From Polycyclovorans sp. (GTDB lineage Bacteria; Pseudomonadota; Gammaproteobacteria; Nevskiales; Nevskiaceae): a stretch of 64,000 nucleotides of DNA. The notes under the pieces are model-generated. The model was given only the letters and a program-made list of their open reading frames with translations, had not been told where the DNA came from and made no database searches. Below are positions 34,414-46,333 of the stretch, piece after piece. The stretch is from positions 1 to 64,000 of the forward strand of contig PAKU01000015.1 of NCBI GenBank assembly GCA_002706265.1, written 5' to 3'. Positions within the stretch are counted from its first letter, which is position 1; every line of letters starts with the position of its first letter. The translations under genes were made by a program, and so were the position numbers.

Positions 34414-35304
34414 ATGAAAACGCTGGTTACGGGTGGCACGGGTTTCATCGGTCAGGCGCTGCTGCCGGCGCTGCGCAACGCCGGATACACGGTGACGGTG
34501 CTGACCCGCAATGCGCGCCGCGCGCGGCTGCCGGAGGGCGTCACCGCCATCGAAAATCTCGATGAAATGGCCGCCCATCCCCCTCAGGCCGTGATCAATC
34601 TGGCAGGCGAAAACCTCGGCGCGCGGCGCTGGAACGCCCGCAGCAAAGCCACCTTCGTCGAAAGCCGCGTCAGCGTCACCGCACGACTGATTGACGCCTT
34701 CGCGCGCTGGCCATCACCCCCCGAGGTGCTGGTCAGCGGCTCGGCCATCGGCTGGTATGGTCCGCGCGCCGACGAGGCCCTTACCGAACAGAGTGCGGGC
34801 GGCAGCGGCTTTGCCGCCGAGCTGTGCGCGCAGTGGGAGTCGGTGGCGGCATCGGCGCAAACGCTGGGCGTGCGGGTCGCCTGCGTGCGCATCGGCATCG
34901 TGCTGGGCCTGCCCGGCGGCGCGCTGGGGCAGATGCTGCCGCCGTTCAGACTGGGCCTGGGCGGGCCGATGGGCACGGGCCAACAGTGGATGAGCTGGAT
35001 TCACCGCGATGACCTGGTGGCGCTGATGCTGCGGTTGGTCAAGGACAACCACCTGCACGGGGCCTTCAACGGCACGGCGCCGCACCCGGTGCGCAACGCC
35101 GAGTTCAGCCGCCTGTTGGGCCGCACGCTGGGGCGCCCCGCCAGGCTGCCGATGCCCGGATTCGCAATGCGCCTGATCGTCGGCGAAATGGCCGACGAAT
35201 TGCTGCTGCAGGGGCAGCGGGTCCTGCCCGAGCGGGCGCTGCACGCCGGGTTCCCGTTTCGGCACCCTGATCTCGAAGGCGCTCTGGCCGACCTGCTGGG
35301 TTGA
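34414..35304 (+). CDS. TIGR01777-type epimerase/NAD-dependent SDR-like protein
   Basis: 296 aa from ATG 34414 (GAGAG upstream; a second ATG at 34402 is less well placed). N-terminal NAD(P) motif TLVTGGTGFIGQALL, followed by NLAGENLGARRWNARSK, SGSAIGWYG, RIGIVLGLPGGALGQMLPPFRLGLGGPMGTG and a C-terminal DUF1731-like segment (LLQGQRVLPERALHAGFPFRHP). This is the YfcH/SulA-type family of uncertain function. 44 bp after coq7, probably the same transcript. Confidence 0.92.
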   Translation: MKTLVTGGTGFIGQALLPALRNAGYTVTVLTRNARRARLPEGVTAIENLDEMAAHPPQAVINLAGENLGARRWNARSKATFVESRVSVTARLIDAFARWPSPPEVLVSGSAIGWYGPRADEALTEQSAGGSGFAAELCAQWESVAASAQTLGVRVACVRIGIVLGLPGGALGQMLPPFRLGLGGPMGTGQQWMSWIHRDDLVALMLRLVKDNHLHGAFNGTAPHPVRNAEFSRLLGRTLGRPARLPMPGFAMRLIVGEMADELLLQGQRVLPERALHAGFPFRHPDLEGALADLLG

Positions 35305-35366
35305 GGCGCCTCGGCGACACAACCCGGCTGCAGGGCGGCGCACCGTCATCCGGACCACGCGCGGGC

Positions 35367-36845
35367 CTACACCAGCAGCAAGGCCGCCAGGCCGAGAAAA
35401 ATGAAGAACCCGCCGCTGTCGGTGAGAAAGGTCAGCATGATGCTGGAGCCCATCACCGGGTCACGCCCCAGGCGGAACAGGGTGAGCGGAATCAGCACGC
35501 CGGCGGTCGCCGCCACCCACAGGTTGAACAGCACCGCCATGGCGATGACGCCTGACAAGGCGATGTTGCCGTAGAAGATCAGGGTGGCGATGCCCAGCAC
35601 CGTGCCCCACAGCAGGCCATTGACCGAGGCCACGCTGAATTCCTTGATGAACATCTGCCGCAGTTGCGACGGCCGCACCTGATCGAGGGCCAGACCCCGA
35701 ATCACCAGCGCCACCGTCTGGTTGCCGGTGTTGCCGCCGATGCTGGCCACGATGGGCATCAGCGCGGCCAGCGCCACCAGTTGCACGATCACGACCTCGA
35801 AGGCATCGATCACCCGCGAGGCGATGAACGCCGTCAGCAGGTTCAGGGCCAGCCACGGGGCGCGGTTGCGCGCGCTGGCCATGACCGGCGCAAAGAGGTC
35901 TTCTTCCTGGCTCAGGCCGCGCTGGCGCAGGCTGTCGCTCTGCGCCTTCTCGTTCATTTCATCGACCACGGCATCGATGGTGATGCGCCCCACCACCTGG
36001 CGGTGCAGATTGAGGACCGGGGCCTCGATGAGGTCGTACTTTTCGAAGGCATCGAGCGCCGATTCGGCTTCGTCGTCGGTGTAAAAGTAGTGGGGCTCGG
36101 AGTTCATCACCGCCACCACGTCGGCTTCGGGCTCGTTGAAGATCAGTTGCTGGAAGGCGATGACACCCTTCAGATGGCGCTCGCGGTCGATGACGATCAC
36201 CTGATGGCAATCGCTGGGCACGTCGCTGCGGTTGCGGCGCAGCAGGCGCTGCACGGCCTCGACCGTGGTGTTTTCGCGAATGGTGATGAAATCAAGGTCC
36301 ATCATCGCGCCCACCGTGCCTTCGGGGAACGACAGCACGCTGCGCACTTCTTCCTGATCGCGCCGGTCGAGTTTGGCAATGACCTCTTGCGACAGGCCTT
36401 CGGGCAGGGGCTCGAGCAGATCGGCGATGTCGTCCGATTCGAGGTGGCGGATCGCGGACGCGATCTGGTCCGGCGACATGTCGAGCAGCAGGGTGCGCAG
36501 CACCGAACCACTCATTTCCAGCAGCACGGCGCCGCGATGTTCGGGCGACACCAGGTGCCAGGCCATGTCGCGCGCGTCCGGGGCCAGGCTTTCCAGCACG
36601 AACGCAACGTCGGCCGGGTGAAAGCCGGCAAGGCGCTGCGCCAGCTGCGCATTCTGCTGGCGCGTCAGCAGCTGGGCCGCAAGATCCTTGCTGGGCGATT
36701 CATCGTGGGCCAGCAGCTCGCGCTCGATCGCCTGTCGCGACAGCAGCTCGATGATCTCGTCGCGGGCATGTTCGAGATGGCGATGGTGGGCGCGGGGCGC
36801 CGACTCGCCAGACGTTGCTTCCGGGGTCTGTTCGAACTCGCTCAT
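35367..36845 (-). CDS. mgtE: magnesium transporter MgtE
   Basis: 492 aa from ATG 36845. The N-terminal superhelical domain (LVSPEHRGAVLLEMSGSVLRTLL, ADLLEPLPEGLSQEVI), two CBS domains (MMDLDFITIRENTTVEAVQRLLRR... and the VMNSEPHYFYTDDEAESALDAFEKYDLIEAPVLN segment), then five membrane helices ending in FFIFLGLAALLLV. Gated Mg2+ channel of the inner membrane. Lies just downstream of the rpmB-rpmG terminator, in the same direction, so it needs its own promoter within the 100-bp gap. Confidence 0.96.
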   Translation of the reverse strand: MSEFEQTPEATSGESAPRAHHRHLEHARDEIIELLSRQAIERELLAHDESPSKDLAAQLLTRQQNAQLAQRLAGFHPADVAFVLESLAPDARDMAWHLVSPEHRGAVLLEMSGSVLRTLLLDMSPDQIASAIRHLESDDIADLLEPLPEGLSQEVIAKLDRRDQEEVRSVLSFPEGTVGAMMDLDFITIRENTTVEAVQRLLRRNRSDVPSDCHQVIVIDRERHLKGVIAFQQLIFNEPEADVVAVMNSEPHYFYTDDEAESALDAFEKYDLIEAPVLNLHRQVVGRITIDAVVDEMNEKAQSDSLRQRGLSQEEDLFAPVMASARNRAPWLALNLLTAFIASRVIDAFEVVIVQLVALAALMPIVASIGGNTGNQTVALVIRGLALDQVRPSQLRQMFIKEFSVASVNGLLWGTVLGIATLIFYGNIALSGVIAMAVLFNLWVAATAGVLIPLTLFRLGRDPVMGSSIMLTFLTDSGGFFIFLGLAALLLV

Positions 36846-36862
36846 ACCCAACTCCCGACAAC

Positions 36863-36886
36863 AAAAAAACCCGCGACAAGCGCGGG
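36863..36886 (-). terminator. rho-independent terminator of rpmB-rpmG
   Basis: On the minus strand, CCCGCG-CTTGT-CGCGGG is followed by seven consecutive T: a textbook intrinsic terminator. It lies 70 bp downstream of the rpmG stop and just before the mgtE start codon. Confidence 0.93.
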
Positions 36887-36956
36887 CTTTGATGATTGGG
36901 CACATCGCCTCGCGATGGCCCGTCGATGCGCCTTGAGCGGCGCGCCGATCAGCGCC

Positions 36957-37130
36957 TTACTTGATCTTGCCTTCTTTGAACATCACGTGTTTGCGCACCA
37001 CCGGGTCGTACTTCATGAACTCGAACTTGTCCGGCGTGTTCTTCTTGTTCTTGGTGGTGGTGTAGAAATAACCCGTGCCTTCTGTCGAGATCAGGCGGAT
37101 TTTTTCGCGGTCTTTCTTGGTCTTTGCCAT
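36957..37130 (-). CDS. rpmG: 50S ribosomal protein L33
   Basis: 57 aa (start 37130, stop TAA at 36957-36959). It reads [29 protein letters not shown] and [20 protein letters not shown], the standard L33 sequence. The zinc-binding cysteines of the other L33 form are absent (C-minus type). It follows rpmB by 3 bp. Confidence 0.97.
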   Translation of the reverse strand: MAKTKKDREKIRLISTEGTGYFYTTTKNKKNTPDKFEFMKYDPVVRKHVMFKEGKIK

Positions 37131-37133
37131 GGC

Positions 37134-37367
37134 TTACACCTCGCCTCGTTTCTTGAGTTCGGCGTAGACGGCCTCGAACCCTTTCTTGTCGATCGTCCGC
37201 ATGCCGTTGGCCGACACGCGCAGCGACACGAAACGCTTCTGGGATTCCAGCCAAAAGCGGTGCGTATGCAGGTTCGGCTCGAACCGGCGACGGCGCTTGG
37301 CATTGGAGTGACTGATTGTGTTACCGGAGATCGGGCGCTTGCCGGTCACCTGACAGACTTTTGACAT
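37134..37367 (-). CDS. rpmB: 50S ribosomal protein L28
   Basis: 77 aa from ATG 37367. It reads [39 protein letters not shown] and [13 protein letters not shown]; one of the clearest genes in the window. The frame extends to 37427 but L28 starts here, with no similarity upstream. First gene of rpmB-rpmG. Confidence 0.97.
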   Translation of the reverse strand: MSKVCQVTGKRPISGNTISHSNAKRRRRFEPNLHTHRFWLESQKRFVSLRVSANGMRTIDKKGFEAVYAELKKRGEV

Positions 37368-37461
37368 GGAAAAACCGCCTCGGGAATCGTCTTTTAAAGC
37401 TGCTTGTGATGCGCGATAAACGCCCACGTCTCACCGGGCAGCCTGTCGCAAAGGGCGCGCT

Positions 37462-37490
37462 TTATAACAGGGGAACCGCCTTGAGTGCAA
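37462..37490 (-). promoter_or_regulatory. sigma-70 promoter of rpmB-rpmG
   Basis: On the minus strand TTGCAC (-35, 37490-37485) and TTATAA (-10, 37467-37462) are separated by exactly 17 bp, about 95 bp upstream of rpmB. Strong constitutive promoter expected for ribosomal proteins. Confidence 0.8.
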
Positions 37491-37501
37491 GCGCGAGGCG
37501 C

Positions 37502-38176
37502 TCAGATAAGCCCGGCTCGGGCAAAGCTGTAGGGCGTTCCGTCGCCAATCACCAGATGATCAAGCACCCGCACGTCAATCAGCTTCAGGGCTTCGCTGAG
37601 GCGCGAGGTCAGGTGCCGGTCGGCCGCGCTGGGTTCGGCCACGCCGCTGGGATGATTGTGCGCAAGGATCACGGCCGCCGCATTGTGCTTGAGCACGCGC
37701 TTGACCACCTCGCGCGGATGCACCGTGGCCGCGTTGATCGTGCCCTGGCTGATCGGCTCGAAGGCCAGCACCCGGTGGCGGCTGTCGAGCAGCAACAGCG
37801 CGAAAATCTCGTGTTCGGCGTCGCGCAGTTGCGCCTGCAGATAGGCCGCAACCGCCTCGGGGCTGTCCATGGCGGTGCCCACCTTCAAGGATTCGGCCAT
37901 GTGGCGGCGCGCCATTTCCAGCACCGCCTGCAGCTGCGCGAACTTGGCCTGGCCCAGACCCTTTTCGGCGCAGAAGCCGGACTGGTCTGCCGTGAGCAGC
38001 GCGCGCAGCCCGCCAAAGCGCTGCAACAGGTGGCGCGCAAGGTCCACGGCACTCATGCCGGTCACGCCGGTGCGCAGAAAGATGGCCAGCAGTTCGGCAT
38101 CAGAGAGGGCGCCCGGGCCGTGCGCCAGCAGGCGTTCTCGCGGACGCTCGTCGGCGGGCCAGTCGGTGATCGCCAT
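37502..38176 (-). CDS. radC: RadC/JAB-domain protein
   Basis: 224 aa from ATG 38176 (GGAG upstream). An N-terminal UPF0758-type helical part ([22 protein letters not shown], [12 protein letters not shown]) and a C-terminal JAB/MPN metalloprotease-like domain with the JAMM motif [14 protein letters not shown] and [11 protein letters not shown]. Its role in DNA repair is disputed. Divergent from coaBC with 40 bp between start codons, as in many proteobacteria. Confidence 0.95.
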   Translation of the reverse strand: MAITDWPADERPRERLLAHGPGALSDAELLAIFLRTGVTGMSAVDLARHLLQRFGGLRALLTADQSGFCAEKGLGQAKFAQLQAVLEMARRHMAESLKVGTAMDSPEAVAAYLQAQLRDAEHEIFALLLLDSRHRVLAFEPISQGTINAATVHPREVVKRVLKHNAAAVILAHNHPSGVAEPSAADRHLTSRLSEALKLIDVRVLDHLVIGDGTPYSFARAGLI

Positions 38177-38204
38177 GCGGTACTCCTTTGAGCGTGCCGG
38201 TCGA

Positions 38205-38210
38205 TAGAAT
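38205..38210 (+). promoter_or_regulatory. -10 element of coaBC, leaderless arrangement
   Basis: TAGAAT ends 6 nt before the coaBC ATG, the same spacing as at coq7. No ribosome-binding site is visible between them. Confidence 0.45.
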
Positions 38211-38216
38211 GCCGCA

Positions 38217-39451
38217 ATGTCATCACCCTCCACCACTTCCCTGCCCCTGTCCGGACGCCGCATCCTGCTGGGCGTGACCGGCGGCATCGCGGCCTACAAG
38301 GCCGCCGAGTTGTTGCGCCGGCTGCAGGACGCGGGCGCCGAGGTGCGGGTGGTGATGACCCGGCATGCCGCCGAATTCGTGACGCCCATGACCTTTCAGG
38401 CACTGTCGGGTCATCCGGTGCGCGACACGCTGTTCGACCCCGCGCACGAAGCGGCAATGGGGCATATCGAGCTGGCGCGCTGGCCCGACCTGATTCTGGT
38501 TGCCCCGTGCTCGGCCAACACCCTGGCCAAGGCCGCCCTGGGGCTGGCCGACAACCTGCTGTCGACCCTGCTGGTCGCCACCGACAAACCGCTGATGATC
38601 GCGCCCGCGATGAACCGTCTGATGTGGGCGCACCCCGCAACGCAGGCGCATGCGGCCACCCTGACCAAGCGCGGCGTCACCCTGGTGGGGCCGGGCGACG
38701 GCGCCCAGGCCTGCGGCGAGATCGGCGCCGGACGCATGAGCGAACCCGCGACCGTTCGTGATGCGGTGATCGCGCTGCTGTCGGCGCCGACTTCGCGGCC
38801 CCTGGCCGGCACCAAGGCGGTCATCACCGCCGGGCCGACGCGCGAGGCCATCGACCCGGTGCGCTTCATCACCAACCGTTCGTCCGGCAAGCAGGGCTAC
38901 GCCGTGGCCACTGCGCTGCGCGACCTGGGCGCCGATGTGACCCTGATCAGCGGCCCGGTCGCGCTGCCCGCGCCGGCAGGCGTGACCCGCGTTGAGGTGG
39001 AAACCGCCGAACAGATGCTGGCCGCGACCCTGCAGAGCGCCGCCGGCGCCGACCTGCTGGTCGCGGCAGCGGCGGTGGCCGATTACCGGATGACCGATGT
39101 CGCCGCGCACAAGATCAAGAAACATTCCGACACGCTGAGCCTTGCGCTGCAGCGCAACCCCGACATCCTCGCGACCGTGCGCGCCGCGCAACCGGGCCTG
39201 TTCATGGTGGGCTTCGCCGCCGAAACCGAGCGGCTGGCCGAGCACGCGCGCGACAAGCTCGCCCGCAAGCACCTGAACCTGATCGCCGCCAACCAGGTCG
39301 GTGCGGGTCTGGCCTTCGATGTCGACACCAACGCCTTGCAGGTGTTCTGGGCAGACGGCCAGCAGGCCATTGCGCAGGGCAGCAAACAGGCGGTCGCCCA
39401 ACAGCTCGCCGAGCTGATCGCCCATCACTACCTGAAGGCCACGCCCGCCGC

Positions 39452-39455
<4 letters not shown>
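38217..39455 (+). CDS. coaBC: bifunctional phosphopantothenoylcysteine decarboxylase/phosphopantothenate-cysteine ligase
   Basis: 412 aa. CoaC domain (about 1-190): [21 protein letters not shown] flavoprotein fold, [23 protein letters not shown] and [21 protein letters not shown]. CoaB domain (about 200-410): [45 protein letters not shown]. Makes 4'-phosphopantetheine precursors of CoA. Starts a coaBC-dut-argB run; stop overlaps the dut start. Confidence 0.97.
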
Positions 39456-40785
<1,330 letters not shown>

Positions 40786-40789
40786 TGGC

Positions 40790-41080
40790 GTGGCGGCGCC
40801 GGTCAAGCCCTGCGCCCTGTGTGCCCGCACCCTGGCGCTGCAGTTTCATCATCTGATCCCGCGGCGCAACCATCGGCGCACGGCCTACCAGCGGCGATTC
40901 TCGCTGGAGGAGATGCGTACGCGCGGCGTCTGGGTCTGTCGTGACTGTCATCGCGCCATCCATCGCTTTTTTGATGAAGGTCAATTGGGGCTTGCGCTCA
41001 ATACACTCGAAGCGCTCGCGGCGACGCCGGAGCTGCAGCGTCATGTCGAGTGGGCGCGGCGGCAGCGGCGTGTGAGTTAG
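40790..41080 (+). CDS. small HNH-type zinc protein
   Basis: 96 aa from GTG 40790, 4 bp downstream of argB. The pattern KPCALCARTLALQFHHLIPRRNHRR...GVWVCRDCHRAIH has CxxC, HH and CxxC-H ligands of an HNH endonuclease-like zinc fold, similar to single-domain HNH proteins found near housekeeping genes. Probably the last gene of the argB transcript. Nuclease activity is plausible but not shown. Confidence 0.75.
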   Translation: MAAPVKPCALCARTLALQFHHLIPRRNHRRTAYQRRFSLEEMRTRGVWVCRDCHRAIHRFFDEGQLGLALNTLEALAATPELQRHVEWARRQRRVS

Positions 41081-41112
41081 CGCATTTGTCGCGCTTGGGC
41101 TTGGCGCTTAGG

Positions 41113-41193
41113 GGGGTTCAATACCCTCTTGACGCCCCTGAACGTTGCCGGTCGGGGTTCAATCCGGCGCCCGGTGGGTGGGTTTCAACACCC
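41113..41193 (+). repeat. three short GGGTTCAA-type repeats
   Basis: GGGTTCAATACCC (41114-41126), GGGGTTCAATCC (41154-41165) and GGGTTTCAACACCC (41180-41193) recur within 80 bp; the first and third are small palindromes with GGGT/ACCC arms. They lie immediately before the inverted-repeat element and look like a degenerate repetitive extragenic sequence. Confidence 0.5.
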
Positions 41194-41210
41194 TCACCGC
41201 TGCTTTGATC

Positions 41211-41680
41211 GTTCAGCTGGCCGGGACTGCTCCCGGCGGGGCAGTTTCTTTCTTTGTTCCGGCAAAGAAAGAAACCAAAGAAAGCCGTCCCAACTGCCGA
41301 GCCCCGCTGCGCGGGGTGCCCTGCGCTTCTCGCAGCGGAGGGGCCTCACGGAACTCGCTGCGCTCAAACAGCCGTGAGGCTTTTCCCTCCACTGCTGCGA
41401 TGCTCGGCCCGGCAGAAGGGGGAGGAACTGCGAAAAGCCAAAAGCTGCCACCGCCTTTGACGTTCTCCCCCGTCGGCTCCGGCCGAGCATCGGAGTAAGG
41501 GGCGACAAGGCTTGCGCGTGTCTGAGCGAAGCGAGTTTGCGCAAGCCCGCCTCTTACGAGAAGCGCAGGGGACTTTTGGGCCTGTGGCCCAAAAGCCGGA
41601 ACGTGGGGTGGCTCTTTTGCTTACTTTTCTGGCAGTAGAAAAGTGAGTGCCCCGCCGGGGGCAGTACCGGCCAGCTGAAC
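41211..41680. mobile_element. 470-bp MITE-like element with 33-bp terminal inverted repeats
   Basis: The left end (41211-41243, starting GTTCAGCTGGCCGG) and the right end (41648-41680, ending CCGGCCAGCTGAAC) are reverse complements at 31 of 33 positions. Just inside the left end a 12-bp A/T-rich hairpin (GTTTCTTTCTTT / AAAGAAAGAAAC) lies at 41244-41275; an ACTTTTCT/AGAAAAGT-like hairpin lies inside the right end. The interior has more GC inverted repeats and no credible gene. No clear target-site duplication was found. The flanking interval 41081-41837 is otherwise empty. Confidence 0.8.
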
Positions 41681-41837
41681 CTTCACAACGAGTGATGAAG
41701 GCGTTGCAACCCACCGCAATTAAGTCGAGGCGACATTCAGGCGCAAGGCTGGCCGGCGGGCCGGTCCGTCAAGGCAGCAATGAGGGCTTTGCAGCGGGCA
41801 AAAAGCATTCACAGCGCGCCATGGCCAGGGTCGGGAT

Positions 41838-42587
41838 TCAACTCATCTTGGCAATCACCGACAACGGCGCCCAACGCACAATCGCCGCCAGCGCCGCCCA
41901 CGGCCAGCGCGGCACGTTGGCGGTGGCCGGCTCGCGCTCAATGGCAGCGACCAGGGCGCGGCAGCCCGCATCGGTGTCGATCACGAACGGTCGGCTTTTC
42001 ACGTGGCGGTTGATATCGCTGTCGATGTAGCCGGGGTAGATCGTGGAAACCTTGATCGGGCTGTTGATCAGCTCGGCACGGATGCCTTCGGCTAAATTGG
42101 CCACGGCGGCCTTGGTGGCGGCATAGGTGGTCATGGCGCGCGGAAAGCCTCGGTAGGCGCTGAACGACGAGATCATCACCAGATGCCCGGCCTTGCGAGC
42201 CCGAAACAGCTCCAGCGCGGCTTCGCACTGCGCCAATGCGGCCACGAAGTTGGTCATCGCGGTTTGGCGGTTGGCCTCGAAATGGCCGGTGCCCAGACCC
42301 GCGCCCTTGCCCATGCCGGCGTTGACGATGACGCGGTCCAGCCCGCCCAGCGTGGCGTCAAAATCCTTGAACACGGCGAACACGGCGTCGTGGTCGTTGA
42401 CGTCCAGCGCGCGAACTTCCACGCGAATGCCGGGGTGCTTGGCCAGCAGCTCGGTTCGCAGCGCTTCCAGTGCGTCGGTGCGCCGGGCGCACAGCGCCAG
42501 ATTGCGGCCCTGCGCCGCGAACAGGCGCGCCATGCCTTCACCGAGGCCGGAGCTGGCGCCGGTGATGAGAATATTTTGACGGGTCAT
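41838..42587 (-). CDS. short-chain dehydrogenase/reductase
   Basis: 249 aa. SDR motifs: cofactor turn TGASSGLG (residues 9-16), NAG in VIVNAGMG, catalytic Ser in MISSFSAYRG and YxxxK in YAATK, followed by VSTIYPGYIDSD. NAD(P)-dependent oxidoreductase, classical length. Last gene of the four-gene operon with acyl-CoA dehydrogenase, APH-like kinase and histidine phosphatase; probably acts on a hydroxy- or keto-acyl intermediate (inference). It lies next to the right end of the inverted-repeat element. Confidence 0.93.
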   Translation of the reverse strand: MTRQNILITGASSGLGEGMARLFAAQGRNLALCARRTDALEALRTELLAKHPGIRVEVRALDVNDHDAVFAVFKDFDATLGGLDRVIVNAGMGKGAGLGTGHFEANRQTAMTNFVAALAQCEAALELFRARKAGHLVMISSFSAYRGFPRAMTTYAATKAAVANLAEGIRAELINSPIKVSTIYPGYIDSDINRHVKSRPFVIDTDAGCRALVAAIEREPATANVPRWPWAALAAIVRWAPLSVIAKMS

Positions 42588-42593
42588 GACGGC

Positions 42594-43292
42594 TTACCGG
42601 TACGTGATGAGGTGGGCGTTGTTGTCGCCCTCGAAATGCACGTGCTCGTTCAGGCTGGACAGGTGCTGGCGGCCGGTCTGCGCGCTGTAGATCACCTTGG
42701 TGACGGCGGCGTTGGCCATGGTCCACTGCAGTTTCAGGGTGGCCTCGTCCGACAGGCCCAACAGCCGTTGACAGATGCAGGTGATCACGCCGCCCGAGGT
42801 GAACACCAGCACGGTTTTCGAGGGCCCGCAGGCGGCGATGGTCTGGGCCAGTGCCTCGGTGCAGCGGGCCTGGAAAGTGGGCCAGGTCTCGCCATAATCC
42901 GCATCATGCTTGCCGGACATCCAGCGCGACATGGCCTCGGTGAGCATGCTCTGAAAGGCGCGGCGCGGATTCAGGGTTTTGGCCAGATCGGCCTTCATCA
43001 GCAGCTTGTTGGCATACATCGGGCGCAGCTTGACGATGATGTCCTCGTGGTCGTACTCGTTGTAGCCCTCGTCGATCTGTTGCACGCACAGCGAATCCAT
43101 GGCGCCCAGCACGCCATCGGCGGTCTGCTCGTGGCGCAGCATCGAGCCCCGGAACACGGCGTCTGGACGGAGGCGGTGCCGCAGCGCCGTGCCCAGCACC
43201 TGCGCCTGCTCCAGGCCGGTGTCCGACAACTGGTCGTAGTGGGTTTTGCCGAAGCTGGCCTGGCCGTGCCGGATCAGATAAACCGCGCCCAT
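42594..43292 (-). CDS. histidine phosphatase family protein
   Basis: 232 aa from ATG 43292. Phosphohistidine loop YLIRHGQASFG, then FRGSMLRHEQTADG and a C-terminal VLVFTSGGVITCI (a GG/H-region variant with Ser-Gly-Gly in place of the usual Ser-His-Gly). Such phosphoglycerate-mutase-like proteins accompany acyl-CoA dehydrogenase and APH-like kinase genes in many aerobes. ATGA overlap with the kinase gene. The substrate is unknown. Confidence 0.9.
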   Translation of the reverse strand: MGAVYLIRHGQASFGKTHYDQLSDTGLEQAQVLGTALRHRLRPDAVFRGSMLRHEQTADGVLGAMDSLCVQQIDEGYNEYDHEDIIVKLRPMYANKLLMKADLAKTLNPRRAFQSMLTEAMSRWMSGKHDADYGETWPTFQARCTEALAQTIAACGPSKTVLVFTSGGVITCICQRLLGLSDEATLKLQWTMANAAVTKVIYSAQTGRQHLSSLNEHVHFEGDNNAHLITYR

Positions 43293-44358
43293 CAGTGGTT
43301 CGCCTTCTTGATGACCCGCCGCGCCCGCCAACCCAGATAGTTGGCCATGATCCAGAACGGCTTGAAGGCCGGATTGTGGGTCTGCCTGTGGTGATAACGG
43401 TAGTAGATCTGCTGGATGATCACCGCCAGCCGGAACAGGCCATAGGCTTCATAGAAGGCCCAGTTGTCGCATTTCAGGCCCGAGTGTTCGAGGTAGTAGT
43501 CCACCACCTCGCGGCGCGTGAACATGCCCGGCAGGTGGGTGGGCTGGCGACGCATGAACTGGGCGATGCGGTCATCGCCGGCCTGCGACCAGTAGGCGAT
43601 CACGCAGCCCAGCTCCATCAGGGGATCGCCGAGGGTGGCCATTTCCCAGTCGAGCACGCCAATGATTTGTGTGGGGTCTTCGGCCGAGAGCACCAGATTG
43701 TCGAAGCGCCAGTCGTTGTGGATCACGCCGTTGGCCACGTCGTTGGGCATGTTGGCCTTGAGCCAGTCCTGCACGTCCTGAAACTTGAGCACGTTCCAGG
43801 TGGGCACCTTGGCCCAGCGCGCGTTCCAGCCGTCGATCTGGCGCTGCACGTAGCCGCTGCCCTTGCCGAGTTTTTCGAGTGGGGTCGCGCGTACATCGAC
43901 GCGGTGCAGGGCGATCAGACGGTCCAGCATGTTGCGACACAGTTGGCGGGTCTGGGCCGGGCTGAGCGTCATGCCGGGGGGCAGGTTCTTGCGCGGAATG
44001 ATGCCGGCGATGCGGTCCATCACATAGAACTCGCTGCCAATGACCGACACGTCGCTGCAGAACCCGACCATGTTCGGCACATAGGGATAGATCGGCCTGA
44101 GCGCCGACTGCACGGTGTATTCGCGGCCCATGTCATGCGCGCCCTTGGCCTTGGTGCCCGACGGCGGGCGCCGCAGAATCAGGTCACGATTGGCGTATTC
44201 GAGGCGGTAGGTCCAGTTCGATGCGCCGCCCGCAAACTGGGTGACTGCGGCGGAGCCCTCAAGGACCACACCCTGCGCCTCAAGCCAGGCCGTGACGGCG
44301 GCGGCGTCCAGCCCTTCGCCCTCGCGCACGGCGCCGCCGCGGTCGAGCACGCTGTCGC

Positions 44359-44362
<4 letters not shown>
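43292..44362 (-). CDS. phosphotransferase, APH/ACAD10-like
   Basis: 356 aa. The aminoglycoside-phosphotransferase fold: FAGGASNWTYRL (glycine loop), LILRRPPSGTKAKGAHDMGREY with the conserved Arg/Lys, the catalytic loop VIHNDWRFDNLVL and metal-binding IGVLDWEMATLGDPLMELG. Homologous to the kinase domain of ACAD10/11-type proteins, which phosphorylate 4-hydroxyacyl-CoA so that an acyl-CoA dehydrogenase-like domain can eliminate the phosphate. Its neighbour downstream in coordinates is exactly such a dehydrogenase, overlapping by 4 bp, which supports a joint role. Confidence 0.92.
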
Positions 44363-45588
<1,226 letters not shown>

Positions 45589-45661
45589 GGGGCGGTTCCT
45601 TGGCAAGGATTGGATGGGTCTTGGCCGATGCTAGCAGCCCGACGGCGCCGGACCCATGCCG

Positions 45662-45680
45662 GCGCACCACGACGGTGCGC
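45662..45680 (-). terminator. hairpin downstream of the DUF4124 gene
   Basis: GCGCACC (45662-45668) pairs with GGTGCGC (45674-45680) across a 5-nt loop, 22 bp after the stop codon of the DUF4124 gene on the minus strand. No T-run follows, so efficiency is uncertain. Confidence 0.4.
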
Positions 45681-45702
45681 GTGCTGGGGTCGGCATTGCC
45701 GG

Positions 45703-46332
45703 TCAGGGTGTGCCGGCCTTCAGCGCGGCAAAGCGGGCGGCATCGTTCGCGTAACGCTCGCGCAGCGTGCGTTCCTGACGGGTGATGCCGTCCAGCGCAG
45801 CCTGGTGTTCGGTCAGGTCGTTGTTGAAGGTCTGCAGTTGCTCGGCCAGCCGGGCGGGGATGGGGCGGTCTTCGGCCAGCAGCGCGTCGCGGCGGGTGCG
45901 CAAGTCGGCCACGGCAGTCTCGGTGTCGGCCACGGCCCGTTCCGCCAGCGCCTTGCGCCCCATCACGGCCTCGATGCGACGCTCGCCCTGCAACACCAGT
46001 TCGTCGAGGTCACGATAGGTTTCCAGCAGAAACCGGTCATAGGCGGCTGCGCGCTCGGCCAGGGCCGCCTCTTCTGCGGCGCGGAGCGTGGCTTCGGCCT
46101 TGGCCTGGCGCTCGGCTTCGGTGGGCGCCCGCGGCTGGACTTCAACCACCATGCCGCGCGCGTTGATCACCTGACGCTCGCGGGTGCTGACCTCGGGCGG
46201 TGCCACATCGCCGCAGGCCTTGCGGCCATGGTCGTCGGTCCAGCAGATGATGCGCGCGGCGGCCGGGTTCAGGGCCAGGGCGGCCAGCAGGCCGGCCATG
46301 ATCTGCACCTTTGAAACGCCTCGCCTGCTCAT
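45703..46332 (-). CDS. secreted DUF4124-like coiled-coil protein
   Basis: 209 aa from ATG 46332. N-terminal signal peptide (KVQIMAGLLAALALNPAAA) followed by a short DUF4124-like module (IICWTDDHGRKACGDVAPPE with paired Cys) and then a long Ala/Glu/Arg-rich predicted coiled coil to the end. Periplasmic protein of unknown role. Begins 1 bp after the pyrE stop. Confidence 0.8.
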   Translation of the reverse strand: MSRRGVSKVQIMAGLLAALALNPAAARIICWTDDHGRKACGDVAPPEVSTRERQVINARGMVVEVQPRAPTEAERQAKAEATLRAAEEAALAERAAAYDRFLLETYRDLDELVLQGERRIEAVMGRKALAERAVADTETAVADLRTRRDALLAEDRPIPARLAEQLQTFNNDLTEHQAALDGITRQERTLRERYANDAARFAALKAGTP

Positions 46333-46333
46333 G

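Noticed and set aside
41145..41714. Short frames inside the inverted-repeat element
   Set aside because: Composition is hairpin-derived on both strands and no start or motif supports a protein.
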